From: Sulfurovum sp. NBC37-1
Lineage (GTDB): Bacteria > Campylobacterota > Campylobacteria > Campylobacterales > Sulfurovaceae
Assembly: GCF_000010345.1 (NCBI RefSeq)
Contig: NC_009663.1
Span: forward strand, 2,108,001 to 2,172,000
DNA: 64,000 bases
Direction of reading: 5' to 3'
A program made the translations under genes and the position numbers. Numbering within the stretch: position 1 is the stretch's first letter; each line of letters opens with the position of its first letter. The notes below the pieces were generated by a model that ran no database searches, was not told the DNA's origin, and saw nothing but the letters and a program-made list of their open reading frames with translations. Below, piece after piece: positions 18,495 to 27,740 of the stretch.

Positions 18495-18686
18495 TGTTTT
18501 CTCGCTTCTTGTATGATTATTTAATTGAAAGGATTATATCGAAGATGGGGTTAATGGTTGCTATATTGTCTCTTGCTCCTGGTGTTGTGAGGGCACAACA
18601 CCCTACGGCAGCAATTTGTAATTGATTGTACTTTTATTATAAAACTGTAGGGTGTTGTCCCCCGACAACACCAATTCATTTAATAT
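18495..18686. repeat. Intergenic stretch with two facing palindromes of the TAGG-edge family
   Basis: Two related palindromes lie in opposite orientation between leuS and the metallopeptidase gene. One is GGTGTTGTG-AGGG-CACAACACC followed by CTACG (18581-18607). The other is TGTAG followed by GGTGTTGTC-CCCC-GACAACACC (18646-18672). Together they can form one large cruciform or two separate hairpins. Nothing else is visible in the interval. Confidence 0.6.
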
Positions 18687-19568
18687 TTATCGAAACGTAT
18701 CACACTGTCGAAGATCACCGGATTCAAATCCACGCTTGAACCACTCTACCCTCTGTTTCGAAGAACCATGGGTAAAGGCATCGGGGCGCACACGCCCGGT
18801 CGCTTCTCTCTGCAACCTGTCATCACCTATGGCACTTGCCGCATTGAGGGCTTCATCTATATCTCCAGGCTCAAGCATATGGAATTTTTTCTGGGCGTAG
18901 TGCCCCCAGATACCGGCATAGCAGTCCGCCTGCAGTTCCACCCGTACCTGCAGCGCATTGGCTTTTTTGCTGTTGCCGCCCCAACTCTGTTTCATACGCT
19001 GTACCTTGTCAAGTGTACCCTGAAGGTCCTGTACATGGTGGCCTATCTCATGTGCCAGTACATAAGCCTGTGCAAAATCTCCCGGTGCATTGTGCCGTTT
19101 CGCCAACTCATCGAAAAAACCGAGGTCCAGATAGACCTTCTTGTCTCTTGGACAATAGAAAGGACCCATCTGTGACTGTGCCCCGCCGCAGCCACTTTGC
19201 GTATAGCCGCGATACAGGACCATCACCGGTTCTGTGTAGCGCAGTCCGTATTTTGGCAGGATCTGACTCCAGACATCTTCCGTACTTTTCAGCACTTTTT
19301 TGATGAACACTGCCCGTTTTTCATCCTCGGCCTTGTTGACCGGCTGGGCAGAATGGCCGCCTATGCCTACCAGCGCCAGCGGATTATAGCCCATCAGATA
19401 GGCCGCCACACCCACTCCGATGATCAACAGTCCCAGCTTCGAACGCAGCAACGGCCGGATAAGCGGCCAGAGCATCAGCATCGTACGCATGTCCATCCGT
19501 CCACCCCTACCGGTACTGGCACGCCTGTCGTCTACATTACGGCTCTCTTGCTCATCATCCATTCTCAT
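18687..19568 (-). CDS. YpfJ-family neutral zinc metallopeptidase
   Basis: 293 residues. An N-terminal basic segment and one membrane helix (~40-60, 'LGLLIIGVGVAAYLMG') lead to a zinc peptidase domain. It has 'YCPRDKKVYLDLGFF', the zinc motif HEIGHH (~175) and a downstream 'VELQADCYAGIWG' supplying the third ligand. This is the KPN_02809/YpfJ family of membrane-anchored neutral zinc metallopeptidases, whose substrates are not defined. The gene is divergent from dnaX. Confidence 0.88.
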   Translation of the reverse strand: MRMDDEQESRNVDDRRASTGRGGRMDMRTMLMLWPLIRPLLRSKLGLLIIGVGVAAYLMGYNPLALVGIGGHSAQPVNKAEDEKRAVFIKKVLKSTEDVWSQILPKYGLRYTEPVMVLYRGYTQSGCGGAQSQMGPFYCPRDKKVYLDLGFFDELAKRHNAPGDFAQAYVLAHEIGHHVQDLQGTLDKVQRMKQSWGGNSKKANALQVRVELQADCYAGIWGHYAQKKFHMLEPGDIDEALNAASAIGDDRLQREATGRVRPDAFTHGSSKQRVEWFKRGFESGDLRQCDTFR

Positions 19569-19659
19569 GAAAGACCCTTTATTATTATTTCTTATCTGAT
19601 TATACCAATCAAAAGTAAAATTTAACTACAATATATGCATTGAAAAATGAGGAGTGTCC

Positions 19660-21660
19660 GTGTCATTAGCCTTAGCAAGAAAATACCGTCCTGCCACTTT
19701 CGATGACCTTATCGGGCAGGATTCCGTCTCGCAGACACTCTCTCTTGCGCTTGACGGGAACAGACTCTCCCATGCCTACCTCTTCTCCGGTCTCAGAGGA
19801 AGCGGCAAGACTTCCACGGCCCGTATTTTTGCAAAAGCGCTGCTTTGCGAACAGGGAACGACCTCCCACCCCTGCGGTACCTGCACCCACTGTGTCATGG
19901 CAGCGGAGAACCGCCATATGGATATTATAGAAATGGATGCCGCATCCAACAGGGGGATCGACGACATCAAAGATCTCATCGAGCATACCAAGTACAAACC
20001 GAGTTCGGCACGATACAAGATCTTCATTATCGATGAAGTCCATATGCTGACCACACAGGCCTTTAACGCTTTGCTCAAAACACTGGAAGAACCACCCGAT
20101 TTCGTCAAGTTCATTCTGGCAACGACCGATCCGCTGAAACTGCCTGCGACCATTCTTTCACGTACACAGCATTTCAGATTCAAAAAGATCCCGCAGAACC
20201 TTGTGCTGAGCCATCTTGAGCACATTATGAACCTTGAAAAGATAGAGTATGAGAAAGAGGCACTTGAGATCATTGCCCGTTCGGGTGCGGGAAGCCTGAG
20301 AGACTCCCTTACCCTGCTTGACCAGGCCATCGTCTACTCCAAAAATTTTGTGGATGTCGGTACGGTCACCGGTATGCTCGGGATCATCGAACCCAGCCTG
20401 CTTGAGGCACTTCTTGGTAATATTGTAAAAAAGGATACTACGAAGATACTCGAGTTTATTAAGCTAGCATCGGACTATGAAGCGGAGATGATCCTCGATG
20501 AACTGACCCTCTATCTCAAGGAACTCCTGCTTACGGGAAGCGGCAAGCTAAATCCAATGATCATTGAGCGTTTTTTCCGTGTCATTGCCGAGTCAAAAAG
20601 CCTGCTCGCGTTGGGAAGTGACGGAGAGTTCGTACTCTCACTGGCGCTCTTTAAAATGATGGAAGCCCTTGAGATCAAAGATATCGACACGATGATCCGC
20701 GGTCTCGAGAAAGAGCTTAAAGGTGTTGAAGTAAGCGAAATCATGGTCTCCACACCGGTTCCGGACCTTTCCACACCCTCAGAAGTCATTACCATCACCG
20801 AAGAGGATATATTAACTCCGTCACAGACGGAGAGCGTTCAGCGTTCAGCGTTCAGCGCTGAAAAGGAAGAAGAAACAACTGAACCATTACCAAAAACTTC
20901 TCCTGAAAATACAATAAAAGAACAAAACAGACCGGAAGAAACCGTAGGTCGGGGTGCCCCCACTCCTACGATGAAACCAGATAAACAAACAGTATCTGAA
21001 GAAACTACTGAACAGGAACAAAAATCTCCGGAGACACCAGTCACGGAAGCACCAAAGGCAAAAGAAGAAACCCAAATAACAGCTGCACCCTCCCTCAACG
21101 CTCAACGCTCAACGCTAAACACTGACAAGTTCAAAGAACTTGTTTCAAAGATCTATGATAGAAACTATGAACTGGGAAGCTGCTTTGAGCGAAACATCGA
21201 ATTTGAAAGTTTTTCCGACAATAAACTAACATGGAACTCCACCGCAGAAGGTGACGACAAAAAGATGCTCATCAACAACTGGGGCCTCATCAACATGTTC
21301 GTCAAAGACCTTTTCGGCTTTGAGACCAAAATAGTCAATATCGCTAAAAAAAAAACGATAACAACGAGCAATGAAGAGGTAGCAGATAGCAACGAAAGGC
21401 CTGATTCACAAAAAATTTCTTCCCTAAGCGCTCAACACTCAACACTCAATGCCGAATCACCTAAACAGATCCATAACGATGCAAACAGCGGTTCCATGAT
21501 CGAAGAGTTGGAGATGAAAAGTTCCTGTATCGCTCCCGATGCCGGGGAAACGGAAGCAGCCAAAGAGAAAGATCCTTCAACACTGCTGGAAGAACCTATG
21601 GTCAAGGCAGCCATGGAACTTTTGAACCCCAAGAAGGTCAGAATAAAGAAAAATGTATAA
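19660..21660 (+). CDS. dnaX: DNA polymerase III subunits gamma/tau
   Basis: 666 residues from GTG 19660, which has AGGAG at proper spacing; an in-frame GTG six bases upstream is too close to that site. The AAA+ clamp-loader core has 'LFSGLRGSGKTSTARI' (~40), a zinc-binding cysteine cluster 'CEQGTTSHPCGTCTHC', 'IIDEVHML' and sensor 'ILATTDPLKLPATILSRT'. The ~200-residue linker after domain III is low-complexity and is interrupted by three heptamer-repeat insertions. A conserved C-terminal segment ('FKELVSKIYDRNYELGSCFE') follows. It builds the clamp loader and links polymerase to helicase. Confidence 0.93.
   Translation: MSLALARKYRPATFDDLIGQDSVSQTLSLALDGNRLSHAYLFSGLRGSGKTSTARIFAKALLCEQGTTSHPCGTCTHCVMAAENRHMDIIEMDAASNRGIDDIKDLIEHTKYKPSSARYKIFIIDEVHMLTTQAFNALLKTLEEPPDFVKFILATTDPLKLPATILSRTQHFRFKKIPQNLVLSHLEHIMNLEKIEYEKEALEIIARSGAGSLRDSLTLLDQAIVYSKNFVDVGTVTGMLGIIEPSLLEALLGNIVKKDTTKILEFIKLASDYEAEMILDELTLYLKELLLTGSGKLNPMIIERFFRVIAESKSLLALGSDGEFVLSLALFKMMEALEIKDIDTMIRGLEKELKGVEVSEIMVSTPVPDLSTPSEVITITEEDILTPSQTESVQRSAFSAEKEEETTEPLPKTSPENTIKEQNRPEETVGRGAPTPTMKPDKQTVSEETTEQEQKSPETPVTEAPKAKEETQITAAPSLNAQRSTLNTDKFKELVSKIYDRNYELGSCFERNIEFESFSDNKLTWNSTAEGDDKKMLINNWGLINMFVKDLFGFETKIVNIAKKKTITTSNEEVADSNERPDSQKISSLSAQHSTLNAESPKQIHNDANSGSMIEELEMKSSCIAPDAGETEAAKEKDPSTLLEEPMVKAAMELLNPKKVRIKKNV
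20834..20861. repeat. 7-bp repeat (GCGTTCA x3 + GCGCTGA) inside dnaX
   Basis: Four consecutive heptamers in the coding sequence of the dnaX linker, read as SVQRSAFSAE. The same heptamer composes the end of fabH at 22681-22708. Confidence 0.85.
20943..20970. repeat. TAGG-edge palindrome inside dnaX
   Basis: CGTAGGTCGGGGTG-CCC-CCACTCCTACG forms an imperfect stem within the dnaX linker. It resembles the intergenic palindrome at 62196 (TCGGGGTG-CCCT-CACCCCGA). Confidence 0.6.
21094..21121. repeat. 7-bp repeat (CTCAACG x3 + CTAAACA) inside dnaX
   Basis: Four heptamers in the dnaX linker, read as LNAQRSTLNT. This is the same family as the repeat 260 bp upstream but on the opposite strand and in a different reading register. 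Confidence 0.85.
21424..21451. repeat. Degenerate 7-bp repeat (CTAAGCG, CTCAACA x2, CTCAATG) inside dnaX
   Basis: Third heptamer tract in dnaX, read as LSAQHSTLNAE, close in sequence to the second tract. It lies past the conserved C-terminal segment. Confidence 0.75.
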
Positions 21661-21662
21661 AT

Positions 21663-21680
21663 GGTGCGTGTTTACGCACC
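21663..21680. repeat. GGTGCGT palindrome between convergent dnaX and ymdB
   Basis: GGTGCGT-GTTT-ACGCACC sits in the 20 bp between the two convergent stop codons and could end both transcripts. A nearly identical element is at 27718-27734. Confidence 0.6.
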
Positions 21681-22493
21681 CTAAGATTCCTGCCAGGCCT
21701 TGGTCACGATCTTGGGTCTGTCGTCATAGATCTTGATCTTCTCCGCATCAATACACCTGCCATTCTCATCCAACTCAAAAACGACCATCTGAAAGATCGC
21801 TTTACACTTGTCCGGTACATCAAAATGTCCGCCAAGACCGGTTAAAAAGCGTTTTATAGGAACTTCTGTATCCATACCAATCACCCCATCCCTACAACCT
21901 GTCAGGCCTACATCAGTCACATAACAGCAGCCTTCCGCAATATGCAGATCATCCGTCGCCACATGGGTATGTGTCCCCAAGATGGCAGAAACATCCTCTT
22001 TAAGCATATGAAGCAGTGCCTGTTTTTCACTGGAAGCTTCGGCATGCATATCGATAATGATATGCCGGGCACCCTCTGCCTTCAGTTCTTCAACGATACC
22101 TTTGATCATCGTAAAAGGATTGTCCACCATAGGCATCGTATAATATCCCATCAGGTTGATCACGGCCAATTCCCTACCCAACAGTGTTGTTCTAAAAAGA
22201 CCTTCACCCGGTGTCTCTCTGGGATAGTTCACGGGACGGATAAGCGGATAGTCCCCAAAAAGATTCAGGATCTCTTTTTTATCAAAACTGTGATTCCCCC
22301 CGCTCATCATATCGATACCGTATCCCAGCAGTTCATCACAGTTCTTCTGCGTCAGCCCGAAACCGTGCGAAGCGTTCTCATAATTGGCGATGGTAAAATC
22401 GATGAAGTGTTCCTGCTGCAGACGCCTGAGATGCCGCTTGATCATTAACCGACCGGGCTTACCGACCACATCCCCTATAAATCCGATTTTCAA
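21681..22493 (-). CDS. YmdB-family metallophosphoesterase
   Basis: 270 residues of the TIGR00282/YmdB family. Metal-site motifs are 'GFIGDVVGKPGR' at the start, 'ANYENASHGFGLT' (~38), 'SGGNHSFDKKE' (~65), 'IIDMHAEASSEK' (~150) and 'LGTHTHVATDD' (~178). Relatives hydrolyse 2',3'- or 3',5'-cyclic nucleotides and affect RNA turnover and biofilm decisions in Bacillus; the role here is not established. The gene is convergent with dnaX. Confidence 0.9.
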   Translation of the reverse strand: MKIGFIGDVVGKPGRLMIKRHLRRLQQEHFIDFTIANYENASHGFGLTQKNCDELLGYGIDMMSGGNHSFDKKEILNLFGDYPLIRPVNYPRETPGEGLFRTTLLGRELAVINLMGYYTMPMVDNPFTMIKGIVEELKAEGARHIIIDMHAEASSEKQALLHMLKEDVSAILGTHTHVATDDLHIAEGCCYVTDVGLTGCRDGVIGMDTEVPIKRFLTGLGGHFDVPDKCKAIFQMVVFELDENGRCIDAEKIKIYDDRPKIVTKAWQES

Positions 22494-22693
22494 ATATAAG
22501 CCTTTTTACTGAAAAACATGCTGTATCTTTTGTAAGGTCTTTCTACCTACTTTTTTTATAAAAAGTAGACAAAAAAGCGTCACTTCGCAAGTGTGCTTCG
22601 CTGCTCTCGGCGTGTTGCTACGCAATATTGCACGCCTTCGCATCGGCACACCAAATGCTCAGTGACAAAGAATAAATACTGAACGCTAAGCGC
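22494..22693. other. Intergenic region with hairpin and heptamer repeat, no gene seen
   Basis: The interval between fabH and ymdB holds an imperfect inverted repeat (CTACTTTTTTTATAAAAAGTAG, near 22550). A stretch of short G/C-rich inverted pieces follows (22580-22665), and then the heptamer tract into which fabH ends. No open frame of note on either strand. Confidence 0.6.
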
Positions 22694-22708
22694 TTAACGC
22701 TGAACGCT
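22681..22708. repeat. 7-bp repeat overlapping the 3' end of fabH
   Basis: Heptamers GAACGCT, AAGCGCT, TAACGCT, GAACGCT. The TAA stop of fabH (22694-22696 on the minus strand) and its last codons (ESVQR) lie inside the repeat. Confidence 0.85.
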
Positions 22709-23716
22709 CTCCCCGGCAAACGGCAACAATGCGCTTGCCCAGGTGAGCCCACCGCCAAAAGTATCGAGCAACATCAGATCACCGGTCTTCAGTCTGCCCG
22801 ATTCCCAGATCTCATTAATAGCCATAGGAATGGATGCTGCAGATGTATTTCCATATTTCCCAACTGTCAGTACCACCTGGTCTTCACGCATCTTCAAAGC
22901 ATCGCCTACCGCTTTGATAATACGGTAATTTGCCTGATGCGGAATGAAATGAGGGATATCACCTGAATCGATCTTGTTTTTTGCCAGGATCTCTTTGACA
23001 TCTTTCGTCAGGGTCTTGACTGCCAGTTTAAAAGTCTCATTCCCCTTCATCTGTACAAAATTCAGTCCCTCATCGATCACTTTCTGGCTTGCAGGGTTGA
23101 TCGCTCCCGGAGCCGGTGTTACCAGGAAATCCGCATACGATCCATCCGCAGAGGCATGAACATCAATGAAACCTTCTTCTTTCTTATCTGTTGCCGAGAT
23201 TATTGCTGCACCGGCACCGTCTCCGAAAAGGATACAGGTGCTTCTGTCCGTATAATCCACCACTGAGGAGAATTTCTCCGCTCCGATGATCAGTACATTC
23301 TTCTTCATGCCCGATTCAATGAAAGCCTTCGCAACAGTAAGCAGATAGACAAAGCCGCTGCATGCCGCAGAAATATCAAAGGCCTGAACATTTCTGATTC
23401 CCAGTTTATCAGAAATGATACAGGCGGTTGAAGGCATATTGAAATAGTCTGGTGTCACTGTTGCACAGAGTACAAGATCAATATCTTCTTTCTCTATCCC
23501 TGCACGTTCGATCGCCAGTTTCGCTGCTTTGGCACCCATGTCACTGGTATACTCATCGTCAGCTGCAATATGTCTCTCTTTGATACCTGTACGTTTTACG
23601 ATCCACTCATCAGTAGTATCTACCATTTTTTCAAGATCTGCATTACTTAAGATCTTTGAGGGGACATAGGCACCGATCGAACGGAAGGAAGCATAGACTG
23701 GCTTAGTTTGTGACAT
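22694..23716 (-). CDS. fabH: 3-oxoacyl-ACP synthase III
   Basis: 340 residues from ATG 23716, which has TAAGGATAACT in front; the longer frame's start lacks this. The catalytic triad is visible: Cys in '[14 protein letters not shown]' (~112), His in '[11 protein letters not shown]' (~250) and Asn in '[12 protein letters not shown]' (~280). FabH condenses acetyl-CoA with malonyl-ACP to start fatty-acid synthesis. It follows plsX in a fatty-acid/ribosomal-protein run. The last five residues are written by the heptamer repeat, beyond the normal 'LLPFAG' end. Confidence 0.95.
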   Translation of the reverse strand: MSQTKPVYASFRSIGAYVPSKILSNADLEKMVDTTDEWIVKRTGIKERHIAADDEYTSDMGAKAAKLAIERAGIEKEDIDLVLCATVTPDYFNMPSTACIISDKLGIRNVQAFDISAACSGFVYLLTVAKAFIESGMKKNVLIIGAEKFSSVVDYTDRSTCILFGDGAGAAIISATDKKEEGFIDVHASADGSYADFLVTPAPGAINPASQKVIDEGLNFVQMKGNETFKLAVKTLTKDVKEILAKNKIDSGDIPHFIPHQANYRIIKAVGDALKMREDQVVLTVGKYGNTSAASIPMAINEIWESGRLKTGDLMLLDTFGGGLTWASALLPFAGESVQR

Positions 23717-23865
23717 AGTTATCCTTAGCAAAATAATAGCTGTATTTTACCATAATATTCTAAGGGCACCACTAAGGAGGGTTCTAAAAAAGGGGTTTGG
23801 GAAAGCAAAAAGAGCTACACTCCTGCTACAAAGAGTAAGAGTATAACGTCAAAAATCGTCTCTGA

Positions 23866-24855
23866 TTATTCTTTTTCGCTGAGCAGTTCTTCAATCTGGG
23901 AGTTGACACCTGACTCTGTAAAGAGGATCGCCTGGAAGATGGCATTTTTGATCGCTTTGGCATTGGAAGCTCCGTGCGATACGATGGCACAGCCATCCAC
24001 TCCAAGCAGTGGTGCACCACCGTATTCGTCTTTATCAACCTGTCTTTTCATATTGGCAAAAACTTTTTTTCGCATCATCAGCGCACCGATCTTTGCCGGC
24101 AGTGACTTACGGATATACTGTTTCATCAGTTCGAAAACAGTCGTGACAACACCTTCACTGGCTTTAAGCATGATATTTCCCGTGAAACCGTCACAGACAA
24201 CCACATCCACCTTGCCGTTAAAAATATCTTTCCCTTCAACATTCCCGACAAATCCTCGGAGGTTCTTGAGAAGGACAAACGCTTCTTTTGTCAGGGCATT
24301 CCCCTTGCTGTCCTCTGAACCGTTCGAAAGCAGGCCGACACGGGGATTTCTAATATTGAGTATCTTTTCCACATAGGCTTCACCCATGGCACCGAACTCA
24401 TACAGGTTCTGCGGCGTACAGTCTGTCACCGCACCTACATCCAACACAAGGGTTTTATTCTTCCCCAGACTTGGCATCAAAGTTGCCAAAGCCGGCTTGG
24501 AAATATGTGGCAGACGCCCCATACGCAATGTCGCCAGTGTCATCGTCGCACCGCTATGTCCGGCGGAAAGTACAGCATCGGCTTCCTTGTTGCGCACCAG
24601 TTCTACCGCTTTGTAAATGGAAGAATCTTTGCGTTTAAGCGCATTGGTTGCCTGATCGCTCATATCGATCACATCCGTTGCTTCTACGATCTCTACTTTG
24701 TCTATGTAATATTGGGGGAGTAGTGAGAGGATCTCTTCTTTATCGCCTACAAGAATAGGCTGGAATGTTTTCTCTTCAAGTGCCTGAACGACACCTTCAA
24801 TGATAGGTTCGGGACCGAAATCCCCACCCATTGCATCAATTGCAATTCTAATCAT
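23866..24855 (-). CDS. plsX: Phosphate acyltransferase PlsX
   Basis: 329 residues. It starts '[21 protein letters not shown]', the PlsX signature, and contains 'SAGHSGATM', 'LDVGAVTDC', '[12 protein letters not shown]' and '[14 protein letters not shown]'. PlsX makes acyl-phosphate from acyl-ACP for phospholipid synthesis. It follows rpmF by 5 bp and precedes fabH, the common bacterial order. Confidence 0.96.
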   Translation of the reverse strand: MIRIAIDAMGGDFGPEPIIEGVVQALEEKTFQPILVGDKEEILSLLPQYYIDKVEIVEATDVIDMSDQATNALKRKDSSIYKAVELVRNKEADAVLSAGHSGATMTLATLRMGRLPHISKPALATLMPSLGKNKTLVLDVGAVTDCTPQNLYEFGAMGEAYVEKILNIRNPRVGLLSNGSEDSKGNALTKEAFVLLKNLRGFVGNVEGKDIFNGKVDVVVCDGFTGNIMLKASEGVVTTVFELMKQYIRKSLPAKIGALMMRKKVFANMKRQVDKDEYGGAPLLGVDGCAIVSHGASNAKAIKNAIFQAILFTESGVNSQIEELLSEKE

Positions 24856-24860
24856 TGCTA

Positions 24861-25022
24861 TTATGCTTTGGTCGTTTTGTACTCACCGGTTGTCATGTTC
24901 ATGTGGTGAGGCATTCTCCATGTTCCGTCTGCATCTTTTACAGGCATAGGAAGTGTCAACTTGTAGTGTGTTCTTCTTTTCGCTGCTCTTGTATGACTCA
25001 CTCGTCTCTTAGGTACTGCCAT
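24861..25022 (-). CDS. rpmF: 50S ribosomal protein L32
   Basis: 53 residues, starting [20 protein letters not shown] and continuing with '[19 protein letters not shown]'. This is the L32 pattern. The gene is small but unmistakable in sequence and position (between yceD and plsX). There are no zinc-binding cysteines, so this is a zinc-independent form. It is co-transcribed with plsX (5 bp gap). Confidence 0.95.
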   Translation of the reverse strand: MAVPKRRVSHTRAAKRRTHYKLTLPMPVKDADGTWRMPHHMNMTTGEYKTTKA

Positions 25023-25043
25023 GGTATATCCTTTATGTAAATT

Positions 25044-25418
25044 TTAGTATTCTATCTCAAAGTCTTCATCGCTGTCATCGCATTTACTGCAGTAGTGATA
25101 ACTCTCTTTGAGTGCATTAATTTCACTTTCAAGAATGTACGTAAGGTCTATTACGCCATCTAAAAACTCAATTATATCCAAATCATCTTTATCTTCTGAG
25201 AACATATCGCTCAACGTGAGCTTGAGTGCATAGTCTGCCGGGGAGGTATATGTCACCCCGCATCTGTCGCAATCAAGCTCTAATTGTCCATATACGTTCG
25301 CATCCAGAAGTACACGATGATAACCGCTTTTTTGTAAGATTCCTGCCATTTGGATCCCTCGAACCTCAAGTTCAAAAGGTTTGGCTGTGGAACCGATCTT
25401 GTCAAAAACTATTTTCAA
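25044..25418 (-). CDS. YceD/DUF177 family protein
   Basis: 124 residues. It has 'LDCDRCGVTYTSPA' in the middle, an acidic stretch, and a C-terminal 'YHYCSKCDD' with a second Cys pair; the two CxxC sites could bind zinc. YceD proteins are needed for normal 23S rRNA accumulation and are nearly always next to rpmF, as here (21 bp). It precedes rpmF and follows ndk by 8 bp, suggesting one operon. Confidence 0.85.
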   Translation of the reverse strand: MKIVFDKIGSTAKPFELEVRGIQMAGILQKSGYHRVLLDANVYGQLELDCDRCGVTYTSPADYALKLTLSDMFSEDKDDLDIIEFLDGVIDLTYILESEINALKESYHYCSKCDDSDEDFEIEY

Positions 25419-25426
25419 GTTTTTGC

Positions 25427-25840
25427 TTAGTGAATTTCTCTTTTTGCAAAGAAGAAGTTGATCTCAATCTCTGCATTCTCAACAGAGTCACTTCCGTGAA
25501 CCGCATTGGCATCGATGCTGTCAGCAAAATCTGCTCTGATCGTACCAGGTTCAGCTTCTGCTGGGTTTGTTGCTCCCATCAGCTCTCTGTTCTTTGCCAT
25601 AGCATTTTCACCTTCGAGTACTGTTACAACAACAGGCCCTGAGATCATAAAGTCTACGAGATCCTTAAAGAAAGGTCTTTCAGCGTGGATCGCATAAAAT
25701 GCTTCAGCGTCAACTCTTGAAAGTCTTGTTTTCTTTGTTGCTGCGATTCTTAGTCCAGCTGCTTCAAATCTTGCAAGGATCTGTCCTATAACATTCTTTG
25801 CTACTGCATCCGGTTTAATGATCGATAATGTCTGTTCCAT
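25427..25840 (-). CDS. ndk: Nucleoside diphosphate kinase
   Basis: 137 residues of standard length. It begins '[19 protein letters not shown]' and carries the active-site phospho-histidine in '[15 protein letters not shown]' (~115). It balances NTP and dNTP pools. It is first in the ndk-yceD-rpmF-plsX-fabH series on the minus strand. Confidence 0.97.
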   Translation of the reverse strand: MEQTLSIIKPDAVAKNVIGQILARFEAAGLRIAATKKTRLSRVDAEAFYAIHAERPFFKDLVDFMISGPVVVTVLEGENAMAKNRELMGATNPAEAEPGTIRADFADSIDANAVHGSDSVENAEIEINFFFAKREIH

Positions 25841-26005
25841 ACTTCATTCCTAAGCGATAATTTACTTTATAGACCTGCTACTAAAGTATTAGGGCGGGAT
25901 TATACTGAAATATGTTTTAAAGATTTATTAAAATAAGTTAAATTTGGATAAGCTTGAAATTCTTCTGAAAAAAAGTTTCATATAATATGCCAAGTGACAC
26001 ATATA

Positions 26006-26032
26006 TTTTCGACGGAGAAAATCCGTCGAAAA
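26006..26032. repeat. Perfect 11-bp inverted repeat after the ferredoxin gene
   Basis: TTTTCGACGGA-GAAAA-TCCGTCGAAAA begins 13 bp past the ferredoxin stop. The stem is perfect but no clear U-run follows on the minus strand, so it is a non-canonical terminator candidate or an mRNA 3'-end stabiliser. Confidence 0.6.
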
Positions 26033-26045
26033 AGGGAAGAGCAAA

Positions 26046-26321
26046 TTAGTCTTCGATGACTGGCTCGCCTTTTGCCCCTCTGTTCTCTGCTGTTGGCATA
26101 CCTTCAACTGGATCATCCCACTGGATACAACCCTCCGTTGGACATGCTTCTGCACATGCAGGAACATCATGGTATCCTACACACTCAACACATTTATCAG
26201 GATATACATAATAGATCTCTTCTCCCGTTGGGTTATCATCCTCATCTACAATTGCTTCTACCGGACATTCGTCAATACAAGCTGCACAGTTGATACAAAT
26301 ATCTGTAATAATTACTGCCAT
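26046..26321 (-). CDS. 2[4Fe-4S] ferredoxin (Alvin/YfhL type)
   Basis: 91 residues. The first cluster motif is 'CINCAACIDECP'. The second, 'CVECVGYHDVPACAEACP', has the loop insertion between its second and third Cys that marks the Allochromatium-type ferredoxins with low, split redox potentials. It carries electrons in the cytoplasm; the partner is not evident from neighbours (metK upstream, ndk downstream). The tail is acidic. Confidence 0.92.
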   Translation of the reverse strand: MAVIITDICINCAACIDECPVEAIVDEDDNPTGEEIYYVYPDKCVECVGYHDVPACAEACPTEGCIQWDDPVEGMPTAENRGAKGEPVIED

Positions 26322-26464
26322 CTATTTCTCCTTTAATTGAATATGCTCAAACTATATCAAAAGATTTTTAAGAAATCCTTTAATATTTTAATAATTTTCA
26401 TAATTCCGGCATTTCTTGGAATATCCCCGCACACCGGGACTTTCCTAATTGATAATGACTATAT

Positions 26465-27625
26465 TTATAGTCCCAGGAATGCCTTGATCTCATCGACTTT
26501 ATCGATCTTTTCCCAGGAAAACCCCATATCTTCCCTTCCAAAGTGTCCATAGGCTGCTGTCTTCTTATAGATTGGCTTCAAAAGGTCCAGGGAATCAATG
26601 ATACCTTTTGGAGTCAGATCAAAAAGGGATTCCACACAGGATACGATCTTCTCTTCATCTATATGTGCTGTTCCATGTGTATCAACATAGATCGAAACCG
26701 GCTTTGCCACACCGATGGCGTATGCTACCTGAAGCGTCGCCTTATCGCAGGCGCCGGCCGCTACCAGGTTCTTTGCCACATAGCGTGCAGCATAGGCAGC
26801 GGAACGGTCCACTTTCGTAGGGTCTTTCCCCGAGAACGCTCCACCGCCGTGAGGGCAGCTCCCCCCATAGGTATCTACGATGATCTTACGTCCTGTTAGA
26901 CCAGCATCTCCCTGAGGCCCTCCGATCACAAAACGTCCGGTCGGGTTGATATGGTAGGTGATATCCGAAATATCGATATCGTATGTTGCCAATACAGGAT
27001 CGATCACCTCTTCTTTGACCGCTTTTTGCACCTGCTCAAGTGAAACAGTCTCATGGTGCTGTGTTGATACGACGATGGTATCTACCGCCACGGGTTTTCC
27101 GTCAACATATTTGACAGAAACCTGTGCCTTGCCGTCGGGGCGAAGGAACGGGACCGTCCCATTCTTGCGGACAGCGGCCAGCTTACGTGTAATATGGTGT
27201 GCCAGCGAGATAGGAAGTGGCATCAGCTCTTTTGTCTCTTTACAGGCATATCCGAACATCAAGCCCTGATCACCTGCACCGATCTCCCCGCCCTTCTGGT
27301 CTACCCCAACATTGATATCGGGTGACTGTTCACCGATACCGTTGAGCACACCGGCACTTCTATAGTCAAATCCGTATGCTGCATCGGTATATCCGATCTC
27401 ACGTACGACCTCTCTCGCAATTTCTTGCATCGGTGCATAGGCAGCTGTTTTCAACTCGCCTGCAATAACACAAAAACCATTACTCAACAACGTCTCGCAG
27501 GCGACTCTTGCCTGCGGATCTCTTTCAATGATGTAATCCAGGATCGCATCAGAGATCTGGTCAGCCATTTTATCCGGGTGACCTTCGGTTACCGATTCAC
27601 TTGTAAAAATGTATTCGTTAGCCAT
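26465..27625 (-). CDS. metK: S-adenosylmethionine synthetase
   Basis: 386 residues, full length. It opens '[26 protein letters not shown]', with the methionine/ATP-binding loop '[12 protein letters not shown]' (~117) and the P-loop-like '[19 protein letters not shown]' (~255). It makes SAM from methionine and ATP. It stands alone, with an 11-bp perfect hairpin about 50 bp upstream in its probable leader. Confidence 0.97.
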   Translation of the reverse strand: MANEYIFTSESVTEGHPDKMADQISDAILDYIIERDPQARVACETLLSNGFCVIAGELKTAAYAPMQEIAREVVREIGYTDAAYGFDYRSAGVLNGIGEQSPDINVGVDQKGGEIGAGDQGLMFGYACKETKELMPLPISLAHHITRKLAAVRKNGTVPFLRPDGKAQVSVKYVDGKPVAVDTIVVSTQHHETVSLEQVQKAVKEEVIDPVLATYDIDISDITYHINPTGRFVIGGPQGDAGLTGRKIIVDTYGGSCPHGGGAFSGKDPTKVDRSAAYAARYVAKNLVAAGACDKATLQVAYAIGVAKPVSIYVDTHGTAHIDEEKIVSCVESLFDLTPKGIIDSLDLLKPIYKKTAAYGHFGREDMGFSWEKIDKVDEIKAFLGL

Positions 27626-27676
27626 TTTTTATTTCCTTTAGATAATAAGTAAGTTCGTCCACTGTCACTGAACTTA

Positions 27677-27704
27677 AATAAATATCTAGGTAGAGATATT
27701 TATT
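27677..27704. promoter_or_regulatory. 11-bp perfect hairpin in the metK leader / dxs tail
   Basis: AATAAATATCT-AGGTAG-AGATATTTATT lies between the dxs stop and the metK start, 52 bp from the latter. It could end dxs transcripts or act as a leader structure for metK. It does not look like any known SAM riboswitch. Confidence 0.4.
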
Positions 27705-27717
27705 CAAATCCAGAATC

Positions 27718-27734
27718 GGTGCGTGTTACGCACC
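27718..27734. repeat. GGTGCGT palindrome downstream of dxs
   Basis: GGTGCGT-GTT-ACGCACC, 6 bp past the dxs stop, is the same element as at 21663-21680. There is no U-run. Confidence 0.6.
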
Positions 27735-27740
27735 TTACGA

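Noticed and set aside
18720-18745. tRNA-like string GGATTCAAATCC
   Set aside because: It is inside the metallopeptidase coding sequence and no cloverleaf can be drawn around it.
26006-26032. Canonical intrinsic terminator for the ferredoxin gene
   Set aside because: The stem is perfect but no U-run follows on the transcribed strand, so it is listed only as an inverted repeat.
27626-27740. SAM riboswitch upstream of metK
   Set aside because: Only a simple AT-rich hairpin and a GGTGCGT palindrome are present; no SAM-I, -II or -III core could be traced.
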